NCBI GenBank assembly: GCA_035532535.1
Contig: DATKQT010000032.1
Coordinates: forward strand, 1-64,000
DNA: 64,000 nucleotides
Direction of reading: 5' to 3'
Source of the DNA: Palsa-739 sp035532535
GTDB lineage: Bacteria; Actinomycetota; Thermoleophilia; Gaiellales; Gaiellaceae
The translations under genes were made by a program, and so were the position numbers. Positions within the stretch are counted from its first letter, which is position 1. Each line of letters begins with the position of its first letter. A model generated the notes under the pieces. The model was given only the letters and a program-made list of their open reading frames with translations. It was not told where the DNA came from and searched no databases. Below, one piece after another: positions 1 through 8,194 of the stretch.

Positions 1-44
1 AGGCTGGCGCCGCCAACAGTTGGTCCACACCGAAGGGGGTTACC

Positions 45-1445
45 TTGTTCGGAAGCCGCACTCGTCGGCTGGGCGCCGCGGCCCTGCTGACACTCGTCGG
101 GGCTCTGGCCGTATTCGCGGCCGCAGGCTCCGCGACCGCCGCATCGGACGACATCGTGTATCAGGTCAATCCGCTCGTGCAGCCGGCCGGGACGTCCTCG
201 TTCACGAATCCGTTCTGCCATGCGAACAATCTCATCTGCTACTCGCCGAGCGACCTCCGCACGGCTTACGGGTACCCGGCCGGGCTCAATGGATCCGGCC
301 AAACGATCATGATCGTCGACGCTTACGGGAGCCCGACCGTCCAGAGCGACCTCGCGACGTTCGACGCGGCGTTCGGCCTGCCGGCCCCGCCGTCGTTCAC
401 GGTCGACTGCGATGCCGGCTGCCCGAATGCCGGCTTCGGCGGAAAGGACGGCTCGACGATCGCCGGATGGGCCGAGGAGACGAGCCTCGACGTCCAGTGG
501 GCGCACGCCATGGCTCCCGGCGCAAACATCGTGCTCGTCGTCGCTCCGAATCCGCACGGGAACGCGATCAACTCCGCTGAGGCGCTGGCGATCGCGAAGT
601 ACCCGGGCGCGATCATGTCGCAGAGCTTCGGTTCGTTCGAGAGCTCGATCCACGGTGGCGGGAACAACATCCAGCTCCAGCAGGCGCATCAGAACTATGC
701 GACTGCCGCCGCCGCGGGCGACACTGTTCTCGCGTCCGCCGGCGACTGGGGCGCGACCAACCTCGGGACGACCGAGAACGCCGTGTATCCGGCGTCGGAT
801 CCGCTCGTCACCGGGATCGGCGGGACGGAGGGCTATCCGTACTACAACGGCCTGGCCGGGTCTCCGCCCCCGAGCTGCACCATCGGCGTTCCGTGCAGGG
901 TCGGTCTCGCGACCGTCACGTGCACGACCGCGACCAACTGCCCGACGACCTCGTACGGCGGCGAGCAGGTCTGGAACGAGCCGTTCTTCGGTGCCGCCAC
1001 GGGCGGCGCGGAGAGCACTGTCTTCCCGACGCCGTCATTCCAGACGGGTGTGACCGGCTCGACGCACCGCACGACGCCCGACGTGTCGTACAACGCCTCG
1101 ATCAGCGGCGGTGTGCTCACGTACCTGGGCTTCCTCGGCTCTGCCAGCGGCTTCTACATCTTCGGCGGCACGAGCGCCGGATCGCCGCAGTGGGCCTCGA
1201 TCATCGCCATCGCAGACCAGGCTCGCGGCCTGGCGGCGAAGCCGAAGCTCGGCTATCTGAACAACACCGTCTACGGGATCGCCGAGGGCGCCGGCTACTC
1301 GAGCACGTTCCACGACATCACCATCGGGAACGACCAGCTCGCGGGCACGCCCTTCGGTTACACCGCGCACTCCGGCTACGACATTGCGTCGGGCTGGGGA
1401 ACGCCGCAAGTCGGAAACCTCGTTTCCGCGCTCGCGGCGAGCTAG
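45..1445 (+). CDS. Secreted sedolisin-like (S53) serine-carboxyl peptidase
   Basis: Predicted exported endopeptidase of 466 aa. Residues 1-32 form a signal peptide (RTRR followed by an Ala/Leu/Val-rich stretch). The sedolisin catalytic set is visible: Glu145 and Asp149 in WAEETSLDVQW, the oxyanion Asp234 in SAGDWG, and nucleophile Ser377 in GGTSAGSPQW. A late HDITIGND segment resembles the family's calcium site. The start is TTG with a GGGGG ribosome site about 6 bases upstream. The catalytic domain follows the signal peptide almost directly, so the long activation prodomain of classical kumamolisins is missing. A strong hairpin follows the stop. The family call is firm; the substrate is unknown. 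Confidence 0.88.
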   Translation: MFGSRTRRLGAAALLTLVGALAVFAAAGSATAASDDIVYQVNPLVQPAGTSSFTNPFCHANNLICYSPSDLRTAYGYPAGLNGSGQTIMIVDAYGSPTVQSDLATFDAAFGLPAPPSFTVDCDAGCPNAGFGGKDGSTIAGWAEETSLDVQWAHAMAPGANIVLVVAPNPHGNAINSAEALAIAKYPGAIMSQSFGSFESSIHGGGNNIQLQQAHQNYATAAAAGDTVLASAGDWGATNLGTTENAVYPASDPLVTGIGGTEGYPYYNGLAGSPPPSCTIGVPCRVGLATVTCTTATNCPTTSYGGEQVWNEPFFGAATGGAESTVFPTPSFQTGVTGSTHRTTPDVSYNASISGGVLTYLGFLGSASGFYIFGGTSAGSPQWASIIAIADQARGLAAKPKLGYLNNTVYGIAEGAGYSSTFHDITIGNDQLAGTPFGYTAHSGYDIASGWGTPQVGNLVSALAAS

Positions 1446-1459
1446 GCACTCATTGGATC

Positions 1460-1489
1460 GGGGGCCTTCAGCGGATGCTGAAGGCCCCC
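1460..1489. terminator. Hairpin terminator without U-tract
   Basis: A perfect 13-bp stem (GGGGGCCTTCAGC paired with GCTGAAGGCCCCC) closes a 4-nt GGAT loop, 14 bases after the peptidase stop. No T-run follows on either strand, as is common in high-GC actinobacteria. It overlaps the 3' end of the convergent gene, so it may stop transcription from both sides. Confidence 0.75.
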
Positions 1490-1875
1490 GACACCGCTTC
1501 GCTCCCGTGCCGAACGGAGAGCCGGTATCGGCCGGTGCGGCCCGGATTCCCGATGTGCGCGGCGTGGGTAAAGACGATGCGCGCGACGCCCGGGCCGATC
1601 ACGTCGCACATCGCGCCCGAGGGGCGCACGATCGTGAGCGACACGGTCTGTCCGGAACGAGCCACAGCCGCCGGCGGCTTGCCGTCCACCAGGACGGAAG
1701 TGCGCGTGATCCGCGCGGGCAGCCGTTCCGCGGACGGCAATACGACCTCGATGCGCGGGCCGGGCCAGCCGCACTGCATGTCGTAGGTCGCGCGAACCGC
1801 GATCTGGACCTGCGCTCCGGCCGCATGGCTCGAGAGCGCGATTGTGAGGGCAAGCGCTGAAACGACCCCCGGCAT
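1468..1875 (-). CDS. Small secreted protein of unknown function
   Basis: Protein of 135 aa starting MPGVVSALALTIALSSHAAG, a clear signal peptide cut near residue 21. The mature part is beta-rich with only two cysteines (DMQCGW and GAMCDV), which could form one disulfide. I recognise no family. It reads on the opposite strand to the S53 peptidase and ends inside that gene's terminator hairpin. It lies downstream of the trypsin-like gene on the same strand but is separated from it by a hairpin, so it probably has its own promoter. Codon use matches the neighbours and supports a real gene. Confidence 0.6.
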   Translation of the reverse strand: MPGVVSALALTIALSSHAAGAQVQIAVRATYDMQCGWPGPRIEVVLPSAERLPARITRTSVLVDGKPPAAVARSGQTVSLTIVRPSGAMCDVIGPGVARIVFTHAAHIGNPGRTGRYRLSVRHGSEAVSGAFSIR

Positions 1876-1888
1876 CGCTTCAGTATTA

Positions 1889-1920
1889 CGCGCGGAGGCC
1901 CCCGGGGAGGCCTCCGCGCG
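1889..1920 (-). terminator. Hairpin terminator of the trypsin-like gene
   Basis: A 12-bp perfect stem (GGCCTCCGCGCG with CGCGCGGAGGCC) and an 8-nt loop lie directly after the stop of the trypsin-like gene and before the next start on the same strand. On the minus strand it is followed by TAATACTG, not a U-run. Confidence 0.72.
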
Positions 1921-1927
1921 CCGTGGA

Positions 1928-2707
1928 CTAGTGCGAGAGGCTTCCGCCGTTCGCGGCGACCGTGCTCGTGATCCAGGACTGCGCCTGCGCAGTGTCCACG
2001 CGATACGAGTACGTGTTACCCGCGCAGACGTTGTTGTTCAGGAACGAGTTCTCGGCGAGGACGATGTTCGTTCCGCCGAGCAGGTCGGGGCCGCCGGAGT
2101 CGCCGAAGCAGACGCCGCTGTGCAGCTTGAGGAACTCGTCGCCGATCGCGCCGTTGCTCTTGAACGCCGTCGTCTGTCCGAGGAACCGCTGGAAGAGGGC
2201 CACCGGCTGCGGCTGACCGCCGCCGCGGATGAAGCCGACGATGCCGTAGCCGACGAGGTCGACGGGCGTGTTGTTCTGCAGTGTGTCGACGAGCCCCTGG
2301 CTCGGGAGCGCCCCGTACATTCCGCCGGTGACCGAGGCGGGAATCGGGGTGCTGAAGATCACGACCGCGACGTCGTGGCTGTCGGCGTGCGGGATGCCGT
2401 TGCCGAGACCCGCGAACTGCGGATCGAAGTGATAGGCGCCCGTGTAGGCCCCGACGCCGGGAGTCGGCGCCTCCCCGAAGTACGCACGCACCGGTGCGCC
2501 CTGGCCGTCGGCGGCGAAGCAATGCGCCGCAGTCAGCAGCACCGTCGGAGAGAGGAGGGTGCCCGAGCATACGGTCGGCCCGTCCGACACGAGGGCAACG
2601 TACGGATGGCTCGCGTCGGGTTGACCGCCCAGGACTGCGGCAGCAGAGCCCGGGAGCAAAGCGAAGATGCAGGTAGCAAGTCCGGCGAGTACGAGCCTGG
2701 CTCGCAT
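1928..2707 (-). CDS. Secreted trypsin-like (S1) serine protease
   Basis: Protein of 259 aa with a signal peptide (MRARLVLAGLATCIFALLPG). The chymotrypsin-fold triad is seen as His in LLTAAHCF, Asp in HDVAVVIFS and Ser in GDSGGP. The mature enzyme probably begins near AVLGGQPDASHPYVALV, resembling the usual IVGG start. The chosen ATG has an AGGAGA ribosome site 5 bases upstream; the reading frame continues further upstream, but that part is not protein-like. The short activation region suggests secretion in near-active form. It ends at a strong hairpin. Specificity cannot be told from sequence. Confidence 0.88.
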   Translation of the reverse strand: MRARLVLAGLATCIFALLPGSAAAVLGGQPDASHPYVALVSDGPTVCSGTLLSPTVLLTAAHCFAADGQGAPVRAYFGEAPTPGVGAYTGAYHFDPQFAGLGNGIPHADSHDVAVVIFSTPIPASVTGGMYGALPSQGLVDTLQNNTPVDLVGYGIVGFIRGGGQPQPVALFQRFLGQTTAFKSNGAIGDEFLKLHSGVCFGDSGGPDLLGGTNIVLAENSFLNNNVCAGNTYSYRVDTAQAQSWITSTVAANGGSLSH

Positions 2708-2835
2708 GGGTCTCTCCTTTCCGCGGGCGCATAGAGCGCCTGCGGCCGCAGTCGATTGGGCACACCTTGGGTCGGCTTTCGACAGACCGTATCCCCCGAA
2801 AGCGGGCTTTTCCGGAATCGGGCACACTCAAACGA

Positions 2836-3168
2836 GTGACTGTGCTCGTTGCAACCCTGGTTCTGCTCACCGGCAACCTGCACGGCGTCGTCATGCGCGG
2901 GCCGATCGCGCCCGTGTGCCGGGTCGGGGTGCCCTGCAACGAGCCTGCTCGCGGAGCGGTGCTCGTCTTCTCGCGCGGAGGCCGGGCGGCGGCGCGCGTG
3001 ACGGTCGGCCTGCACGGCCGCTATACGGTCCGGCTGGCGGCGGGGACCTATCTGGTGCGGCAGCCGTCGGCGCCGAGGATCGGCTTCGGCATCCGCCCGG
3101 ATCGCGTCAGCGTCGTCGCGGGCGCATCCACCCGCGCGAACTTCTTCATCGATACGGGAATCCGCTAG
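2836..3168 (+). CDS. Small exported beta-rich protein
   Basis: Protein of 110 aa from a GTG start. Residues 1-18 (MTVLVATLVLLTGNLHGV) form a signal peptide or membrane anchor. The rest reads like a small carboxypeptidase-regulatory or prealbumin-type beta sandwich (GRYTVRLAAGTYLVR, then a beta-strand-rich tail), and CRVGVPCNE carries a Cys pair. A CACACT hexamer lies 7 bases before the GTG, so translation may be leaderless. The stop shares the bases CTAG with the convergent lipA stop. Function unknown. Confidence 0.6.
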   Translation: MTVLVATLVLLTGNLHGVVMRGPIAPVCRVGVPCNEPARGAVLVFSRGGRAAARVTVGLHGRYTVRLAAGTYLVRQPSAPRIGFGIRPDRVSVVAGASTRANFFIDTGIR

Positions 3169-4085
3169 TACGCGACGGCGCCGCGGCCCGTGGCCGCTGC
3201 GTGGCGCTGCTCGTCGGCGCGGTAGCTCGATCGCACCAGCGGTCCCGAGAAGACGGAGCCGAAGCCGAGCGCCTCGCCCTGCTCGCGGAACCAGCGGAAC
3301 TCGTCCGGGTGCACCCAGCGGTCGATGCGCGCGTGCTTCGGGCTCGGCTGGAGGTACTGCCCGATCGTGACGACGTCGACGCCGTTGCCGCGCAGGTCGC
3401 GCATCGTCTCGACCACCTCGTCGTTCGTTTCGCCGAGGCCGACGATGATCCCCGACTTCGTGAGCACGTCGTAGTCGGCGATCTCCTTCGCCCGGCGCAG
3501 GAGCCACAGCGCGGTGTCGTAGCTCGCCTTGGCCCCGCGCATGTTCGGGTGGATCCGGCGGACGGTCTCGATGTTGTGGTTGAAGACGTCGGGACGCGCA
3601 CCGAGCACCGTCTGCAGCGCCTCTTCCTCGACGCCGAGGAAGTCCGGCGTCAGCACCTCGACGGACGCGTCCGGCAGCTTGGCTTTCAACGCGCGGATCG
3701 TCGCCGCATAGTGGGCCGCGCCGCGGTCGGGGACGTCGTCGCGGTCGACTGAGGTGACGACCACGTGCTTGAGCTCCATCTGCGCCGCCGCCTGCGCGAC
3801 CCGCAGGGGCTCGAGCGCGTCCGGCGGCGACTCCGGCCGGCCGGAGTGGACGTAGCAGTAGCGGCACGCGCGCGTGCACGTGTCGCCGAGGATCTGGAAC
3901 GTGGCGGTGCCGCGCCCCCAGCACTCGGAGATGTTCGGGCAGCGGGCCTCCTCGCAGATCGTGTTCAGCGAGAGGCCGTGCACGAGCTTCTGGACGTCGA
4001 AGTAGCGGCCGTCCCGCGACGGTGCGCGCACCTTCATCCACTCGGGCCTGCGAGGCCGCTCTGCGACGGGAAGCGATGACTCCAT
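3165..4085 (-). CDS. lipA: Lipoyl synthase
   Basis: Radical SAM enzyme of 306 aa that inserts two sulfurs into protein-bound octanoyl groups to make lipoate. The auxiliary cluster motif is Cys44-X4-Cys49-X5-Cys55 (CEEARCPNISEC) and the SAM cluster motif is Cys70-X3-Cys74-X2-Cys77 (CTRACRYC). The length is normal for the family. The ligase partner gene lipB and a 2-oxoacid dehydrogenase operon that needs lipoate lie 2-6 kb away, separated from lipA by a drug exporter and its regulator. A TAGACT hexamer 11 bases before the ATG could be its -10. Confidence 0.95.
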   Translation of the reverse strand: MESSLPVAERPRRPEWMKVRAPSRDGRYFDVQKLVHGLSLNTICEEARCPNISECWGRGTATFQILGDTCTRACRYCYVHSGRPESPPDALEPLRVAQAAAQMELKHVVVTSVDRDDVPDRGAAHYAATIRALKAKLPDASVEVLTPDFLGVEEEALQTVLGARPDVFNHNIETVRRIHPNMRGAKASYDTALWLLRRAKEIADYDVLTKSGIIVGLGETNDEVVETMRDLRGNGVDVVTIGQYLQPSPKHARIDRWVHPDEFRWFREQGEALGFGSVFSGPLVRSSYRADEQRHAAATGRGAVAY

Positions 4086-4136
4086 GGGCGTTGACCAGTC
4101 TAAGTCGCGAACCCCAGCACACAGCCGCTACTCTGA

Positions 4137-4157
4137 AACGGACTGAGCCGTCCGGTT
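4137..4157. promoter_or_regulatory. Candidate TetR operator before the exporter
   Basis: Imperfect inverted repeat AACGGAC-N6-GTCCGGTT, starting 3 bases after a TACTCT hexamer (4129-4134) that could be the -10 of the exporter operon. Its position over the expected transcription start fits a repressor site for the TetR encoded downstream. This is inferred from symmetry and position only. Confidence 0.4.
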
Positions 4158-4178
4158 ACAGATTGGAGAACGCCTCGC

Positions 4179-5612
4179 ATGAGCCAGCGCACCTCGACGA
4201 ATCCCTGGGTCGTCCTCGTCCTGATCTGCATCGCGCAGTTCATGGTCGTCCTCGACGCGACCATCGTGAACGTCGCGCTCCCGTCCATCCAGAAGGATCT
4301 CGCACTGAGCGAGGCCAACCTCCAGTGGATCATCAACGCGTACACGCTCGTCTTCGGCGGCTTCCTCCTGCTCGGTGGGCGCGCCGGCGACCTGCTCGGG
4401 CGGAAGCGGCTCTTCCTCATCGGGCTCGTCATCTTCACGACGGCATCGCTCCTGAACGGGCTCTCGTCGAGCTCCGGCCAGCTCATCGGCTTTCGCGCGC
4501 TCCAGGGACTCGGCGCCGCGCTCGTGTCGCCGGCGGCGCTCTCGATCATCTCGACGACGTTCGCCGAGGGCAAAGAGCGCGCGAAGGCGCTCGGCGTCTG
4601 GGCCGCGATCGCCATCGGCGGCTCGGCGTTCGGCCTCGTGCTCGGCGGCTGGCTGACGCAGTCGTTCTCGTGGCCGTGGATCTTCTTCGTCAACGTGCCG
4701 GTCGGCGTGTTCGCGTTTTTCGCGGCGCTCCGTCTCGTGCCGGAGTCGAAGGACGAGCAGGCGCACAAGGGCTACGACCTGGGCGGCGCGGTGACGGTCA
4801 CCGGAGGTCTGATGACGCTCGTCTACGCGATCGTCAAGGCTGAGACGAAGGGCTGGGGCTCGACCACGACCATCGGTCTCTTCGTGCTGGCGGTGGCGTT
4901 GCTCGGTGCATTCATCCTGCTCGAGCTCCGCTCCGCGTCGCCGCTCGTTCGACTCTCGATCTTCCGCGTGCGCTCGCTCCTGACCGCGAACCTGACGATG
5001 TTCCTCGTCATGTCGGGGATGTTTGCGATGTTCTTCTTCAACACGCTGTACGTGCAGCGCGTTCTCGGCTATCACCCGTTGAAGGCCGGCATCGCGTTCC
5101 TGCCGTTCACAGCCGGGATCATGCTTTCGGCCGGGCTCGCGTCGACCCTCGCCCCACGGATCGGCGTGCGGCCCGTGGCAGCCGTCGGAATGCTCTTGAC
5201 GGCGATCGGGATGCTGCTCTTCGCACGCATGCCGGTGCACGGCTCCTACGCCACCGACATTCTCCCCGGGATGATCGTGGCGTCCCTCGGCATGGGCGCC
5301 GTGTTCATGCCGCTGACGCTCGTCGCGACGACGGGGCTGCGTGACGAGGATCAGGGCCTTGCGTCCGGTCTGTTCAACACATCGCAGCAGATCGGCGGCG
5401 CTCTCGGGCTTGCGATCCTGACGACGCTCGCCGCGAGCCAAACGCACGGCGGCTCGCACGCGCAGCTCGTGCACGGCTTTCACTACGCCTTCGCCGGCGC
5501 CGCAGGCTTGGTGCTCGTCGCGCTCGTCGTCATGCTTTCACTGCTACGAAAGCGCCACGTCGCGCGGATCGAAACCGAGGCGACGGACGGAGCCGTCGCC
5601 GTCGGCGCATGA
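4179..5612 (+). CDS. MFS drug:H+ antiporter, DHA2 (14-TM) type
   Basis: Membrane transporter of 477 aa with about 14 hydrophobic helices. Family hallmarks are LDATIVNVALPSIQKDL in helix 1 and GGRAGDLLGRKRLF, the loop 2-3 motif A. Such proteins use the proton gradient to expel cationic or hydrophobic compounds; the substrate here is unknown. GGAG before the ATG is the ribosome site. The stop overlaps the start of the TetR gene as ATGA, so the two are translationally coupled. The cassette sits between lipA and lipB, which read the other way. Confidence 0.88.
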   Translation: MSQRTSTNPWVVLVLICIAQFMVVLDATIVNVALPSIQKDLALSEANLQWIINAYTLVFGGFLLLGGRAGDLLGRKRLFLIGLVIFTTASLLNGLSSSSGQLIGFRALQGLGAALVSPAALSIISTTFAEGKERAKALGVWAAIAIGGSAFGLVLGGWLTQSFSWPWIFFVNVPVGVFAFFAALRLVPESKDEQAHKGYDLGGAVTVTGGLMTLVYAIVKAETKGWGSTTTIGLFVLAVALLGAFILLELRSASPLVRLSIFRVRSLLTANLTMFLVMSGMFAMFFFNTLYVQRVLGYHPLKAGIAFLPFTAGIMLSAGLASTLAPRIGVRPVAAVGMLLTAIGMLLFARMPVHGSYATDILPGMIVASLGMGAVFMPLTLVATTGLRDEDQGLASGLFNTSQQIGGALGLAILTTLAASQTHGGSHAQLVHGFHYAFAGAAGLVLVALVVMLSLLRKRHVARIETEATDGAVAVGA

Positions 5613-6094
5613 GGGCCGACGCGCAACGCAATCTCGACCGCGTCATCGGCGCGGCGTGCGAGTGCTTCGCCGAGGGCGGCGTCGACGTGAGCGTGGACGA
5701 TGTCGCGCGTCGCGCAGGCGTCGGTCACGGGACGGTGTTCCGCCGCTTCCCGACGAAGGAGGCGTTGCTCGACGCCGTCCTCGGCAAGGAGCTCGACCGC
5801 ATGGTGCTGCTGGCGCAGGGAGCACTCGCAGAGGATGACCCGTGGGACGGGTTCGCCGGCTTCTTTCGCGCCGCCGCCGACGGCTATGCCCGCAACCGCG
5901 CTCTCGTCGAGTCGAAGGAGCGCTGCCAGGAGCTGCCGCAGATGCTCGTGGTGCGGGAGGCGGCGCACGAGCTCGTTCGACGCGCGCAAACGGCGCACGT
6001 GCTTCGGCGCGACCTCACCGCCGACGAGATCTTCGAGCTCGTTCCTGCAGCGAGCAGGTTCCCCGACGTGATCCTGGACGGGCTACGCGGATAG
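5609..6094 (+). CDS. TetR-family regulator of the adjacent exporter
   Basis: Protein of 161 aa. The N-terminal helix-turn-helix is typical of TetR (VDDVARRAGVGHGTVFRRFPTKEALLDAV, residues about 30-57); the C-terminal ligand domain is on the short side. It is co-transcribed with the transporter through a 4-base ATGA overlap, so local control of that gene is likely. A symmetrical site near the exporter promoter is a candidate operator. The 3' end overlaps the lipB 3' end by 12 bases in convergent orientation. Confidence 0.85.
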   Translation: MRADAQRNLDRVIGAACECFAEGGVDVSVDDVARRAGVGHGTVFRRFPTKEALLDAVLGKELDRMVLLAQGALAEDDPWDGFAGFFRAAADGYARNRALVESKERCQELPQMLVVREAAHELVRRAQTAHVLRRDLTADEIFELVPAASRFPDVILDGLRG

Positions 6095-6793
6095 CCCGGC
6101 GTGCGTCGGCTGCGGCCAGAGGCCAGCGCCGTCGTCCGCCGGAAGATCGTCGAACTCGAGGTCGAACACCTGGGCGATCGCCGCGATCGCGTGCGGCCGC
6201 ACTTCGTCGACGGTGACCTCGCGACCGGCCTCGCGCGAGATGGTCGTGAACGCGGCGTCCTCGAGCCCGCACGCCGTGATCCATTCCGTGAACGGCGCCG
6301 GATCGAGGCTGACGTTCAACGCGTAGCCGTGCGTCGTCACCCAGCGCGACACGTGAACGCCGATCGAGGCGATCTTTCGCGGCGGCGGCGTGAGCCAGAC
6401 GCCGGTGAGTCCGTCGATGCGCTCGCCCTCGAGCCCGAACGGCCTCAGCGTGCGAATGAGCGCCTCCTCGAGGTTCCGCACGTACTGCTTGACGTCGCGG
6501 CCGTGCCGCTTCAGGTCGATGATCGGATAACAGACGAGCTGGCCCGGCCCGTGGTACGTGGACTTGCCGCCTCGGTCGGTCTCGACGGTCTCGACCTCTG
6601 CGCTCTCCGGCAAGTGGAGCTCCGCGCTCTCGTCCGTCCGGCGCCCGAGCGTGATCACCGGGGGATGCTCGAGCAGGATGACCGTGTCCGGGATCGCGCC
6701 CTGGGATACCGCGCCCGCGAGCGAGCGCTGCAGGTCCCACGCCTCCCGATACGGAACCCGCCCGAGCTGGAGCAGGTACGCGCTCCTTGTCAC
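6083..6793 (-). CDS. lipB: Octanoyl-ACP:protein octanoyltransferase
   Basis: Protein of 236 aa that moves octanoate from acyl carrier protein to lipoyl domains, the step before LipA. The family motif RGGKSTYHGPGQL is at residues 74-86. Catalytic Lys140 (PPRKIASIG) and Cys175 (WITACGLED) are both present. It is the last gene of the E1alpha-E1beta-E2-lipB run on the minus strand, but a 15-bp inverted repeat separates it from the E2 stop. Placement beside E2 makes sense, since E2 is the main lipoylated protein. Confidence 0.94.
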   Translation of the reverse strand: MTRSAYLLQLGRVPYREAWDLQRSLAGAVSQGAIPDTVILLEHPPVITLGRRTDESAELHLPESAEVETVETDRGGKSTYHGPGQLVCYPIIDLKRHGRDVKQYVRNLEEALIRTLRPFGLEGERIDGLTGVWLTPPPRKIASIGVHVSRWVTTHGYALNVSLDPAPFTEWITACGLEDAAFTTISREAGREVTVDEVRPHAIAAIAQVFDLEFDDLPADDGAGLWPQPTHAGLSA

Positions 6794-6794
6794 G

Positions 6795-6860
6795 CCCGTA
6801 CCAGGTACCAGACTTTCAGCCCCGGCTTCCGTTGCGCGAACGACCGGTACCTGGTACGGG
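6795..6860. repeat. REPIN-like pair of inverted palindromic arms
   Basis: CCCGTACCAGGTACC (6795-6809) and GGTACCTGGTACGGG (6846-6860) are perfect 15-base inverted copies with a 36-base spacer. Each arm contains a near-palindromic GGTACC core. Related sequences recur inside the second E2 gene (41056-41088) and before hemL (53092-53157), and in the first and third copies the spacer ends in G[CT]GAACGAC[CT]. This fills almost the whole gap between E2 and lipB. Confidence 0.75.
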
Positions 6861-6866
6861 AGTAAC

Positions 6867-8192
6867 TCAACCGTCGCCTTCCCAGTTCTCGAGGCGCTCG
6901 CGCAGATCGCGCAGGAACCGGCCGGCGTACGCGCCGTCGACGAGGCGGTGGTCGTAGGTGAGCGTGACGTTCATGATCGGTTTGATCGCGATCGCGTCGT
7001 TGCCGTTCTCGTCGGTGACGACCCACGGGCGCTTCACGAGCGCGTACGTGCCGAGGATCGCCGACTGCGGTTGGTTGATCACCGGCGTCCCGTGGAACGT
7101 CCCGTATCCGCCCGGGTTCGTGATCGTGAACGTGCCGCCCTGGACGTCGTCCGGCAAGAGCTTCTTGTCTCGCGCGCGCGAGGCGATGTCCGCGATCGCG
7201 CGCGCGACACCGAGCAGGTTCAGGCCTTCGGCATTCCGGATGACCGGGACGATGAGACCCTTGCCGTCCGCGAGCTCGACGGCGATGCCGAGATTGACGT
7301 AGTTGCGCGTCACGATCGAGTCGCCGCGGAGCTCGCCGTTCACGTACGGGTAGTCCTTCAGCGTGTCGGTCGCAGCGCGCGCGACGAACGCAAGGTAGGT
7401 CGGGTTCACGCCGTACGCGGACTGGAACTCCTTCTTCAGCGCGGCGCGGGCGGCGACGATCTTCGACATGTCGACCTCGATCGCGCTCGTGACATGCGCG
7501 GCGGTGTCGAGCGAGCGGCGCATGTGCTCGGCGATGCCGCGTCGCATCGCGGAGACCGGCTCGACCTGCTCTCCGGCTTGCGGGGGAGCGGCGGGCGCGG
7601 CGGGCGCGGGCGGCGCCTTGGGCGCCTCGGCGGCGGCGGGAGCAGCCTGCGGCGCGGCCGGCGTGGGGCCGGACTCGACGAAGGTGAGGATGTCCTGCTT
7701 CGTCACGCGGCCGCCGCGGCCGGTGCCGGGAATCTGGTTCGGGTCGAGGCCATGCTCGGAGGCGATGCGCGCGACCACCGGCGAGACGAACTTGCCGTTC
7801 CCCGACGGCTCGGCGACCGGCTGGGGCGCGGGCGCTGGAGCTTCGGCAACGGGCTCAGGCACGGGGGCCTGTGCGGGAACGGGAACAGAAACAGGTGGAG
7901 GCGCAGGTACAGCCGGGGGAGCCGGTGCGGGCGCCGCCCCGGCGGAGCCGCCGATCTGGCCGAGCTTCGTGCCCACGTCGACGGTCTCGCCCTCCTGGAC
8001 GAGGATCTGCACGAGCGTCCCCGAGGCCGGGCTCGGCACCTCGGTGTCGACCTTGTCCGTCGAGATCTCGAGCAGCGGCTCGTCCGCCTCGATCTGGTCG
8101 CCCTCGCGCTTCAGCCACTTCGTGACCGTCCCCTCGGAGACGGACACGCCCATCTGCGGCATGACGACGTCGACTGCGGTCTCGGTGGCCAC
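6867..8192 (-). CDS. 2-oxoacid dehydrogenase E2 (dihydrolipoyl acyltransferase)
   Basis: Protein of 441 aa. The lipoyl domain spans residues about 6-80, with Lys47 in STDKVDTEV. An Ala/Pro-rich linker follows (about 83-135), then the E1/E3-binding domain (SPVVARIASEHGLD...GRVTKQDIL) and the catalytic domain ending in LTYDHRLVDGA, with the active-site His. The GTG start is chosen because GGCGGGG lies 8 bases upstream; a TTG six bases earlier would overlap the E1beta stop. It forms the core of the complex with the E1 genes just upstream. The E1/E2 type fits branched-chain, acetoin or pyruvate substrates and cannot be narrowed. Confidence 0.92.
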   Translation of the reverse strand: MATETAVDVVMPQMGVSVSEGTVTKWLKREGDQIEADEPLLEISTDKVDTEVPSPASGTLVQILVQEGETVDVGTKLGQIGGSAGAAPAPAPPAVPAPPPVSVPVPAQAPVPEPVAEAPAPAPQPVAEPSGNGKFVSPVVARIASEHGLDPNQIPGTGRGGRVTKQDILTFVESGPTPAAPQAAPAAAEAPKAPPAPAAPAAPPQAGEQVEPVSAMRRGIAEHMRRSLDTAAHVTSAIEVDMSKIVAARAALKKEFQSAYGVNPTYLAFVARAATDTLKDYPYVNGELRGDSIVTRNYVNLGIAVELADGKGLIVPVIRNAEGLNLLGVARAIADIASRARDKKLLPDDVQGGTFTITNPGGYGTFHGTPVINQPQSAILGTYALVKRPWVVTDENGNDAIAIKPIMNVTLTYDHRLVDGAYAGRFLRDLRERLENWEGDG

Positions 8193-8194
8193 GA

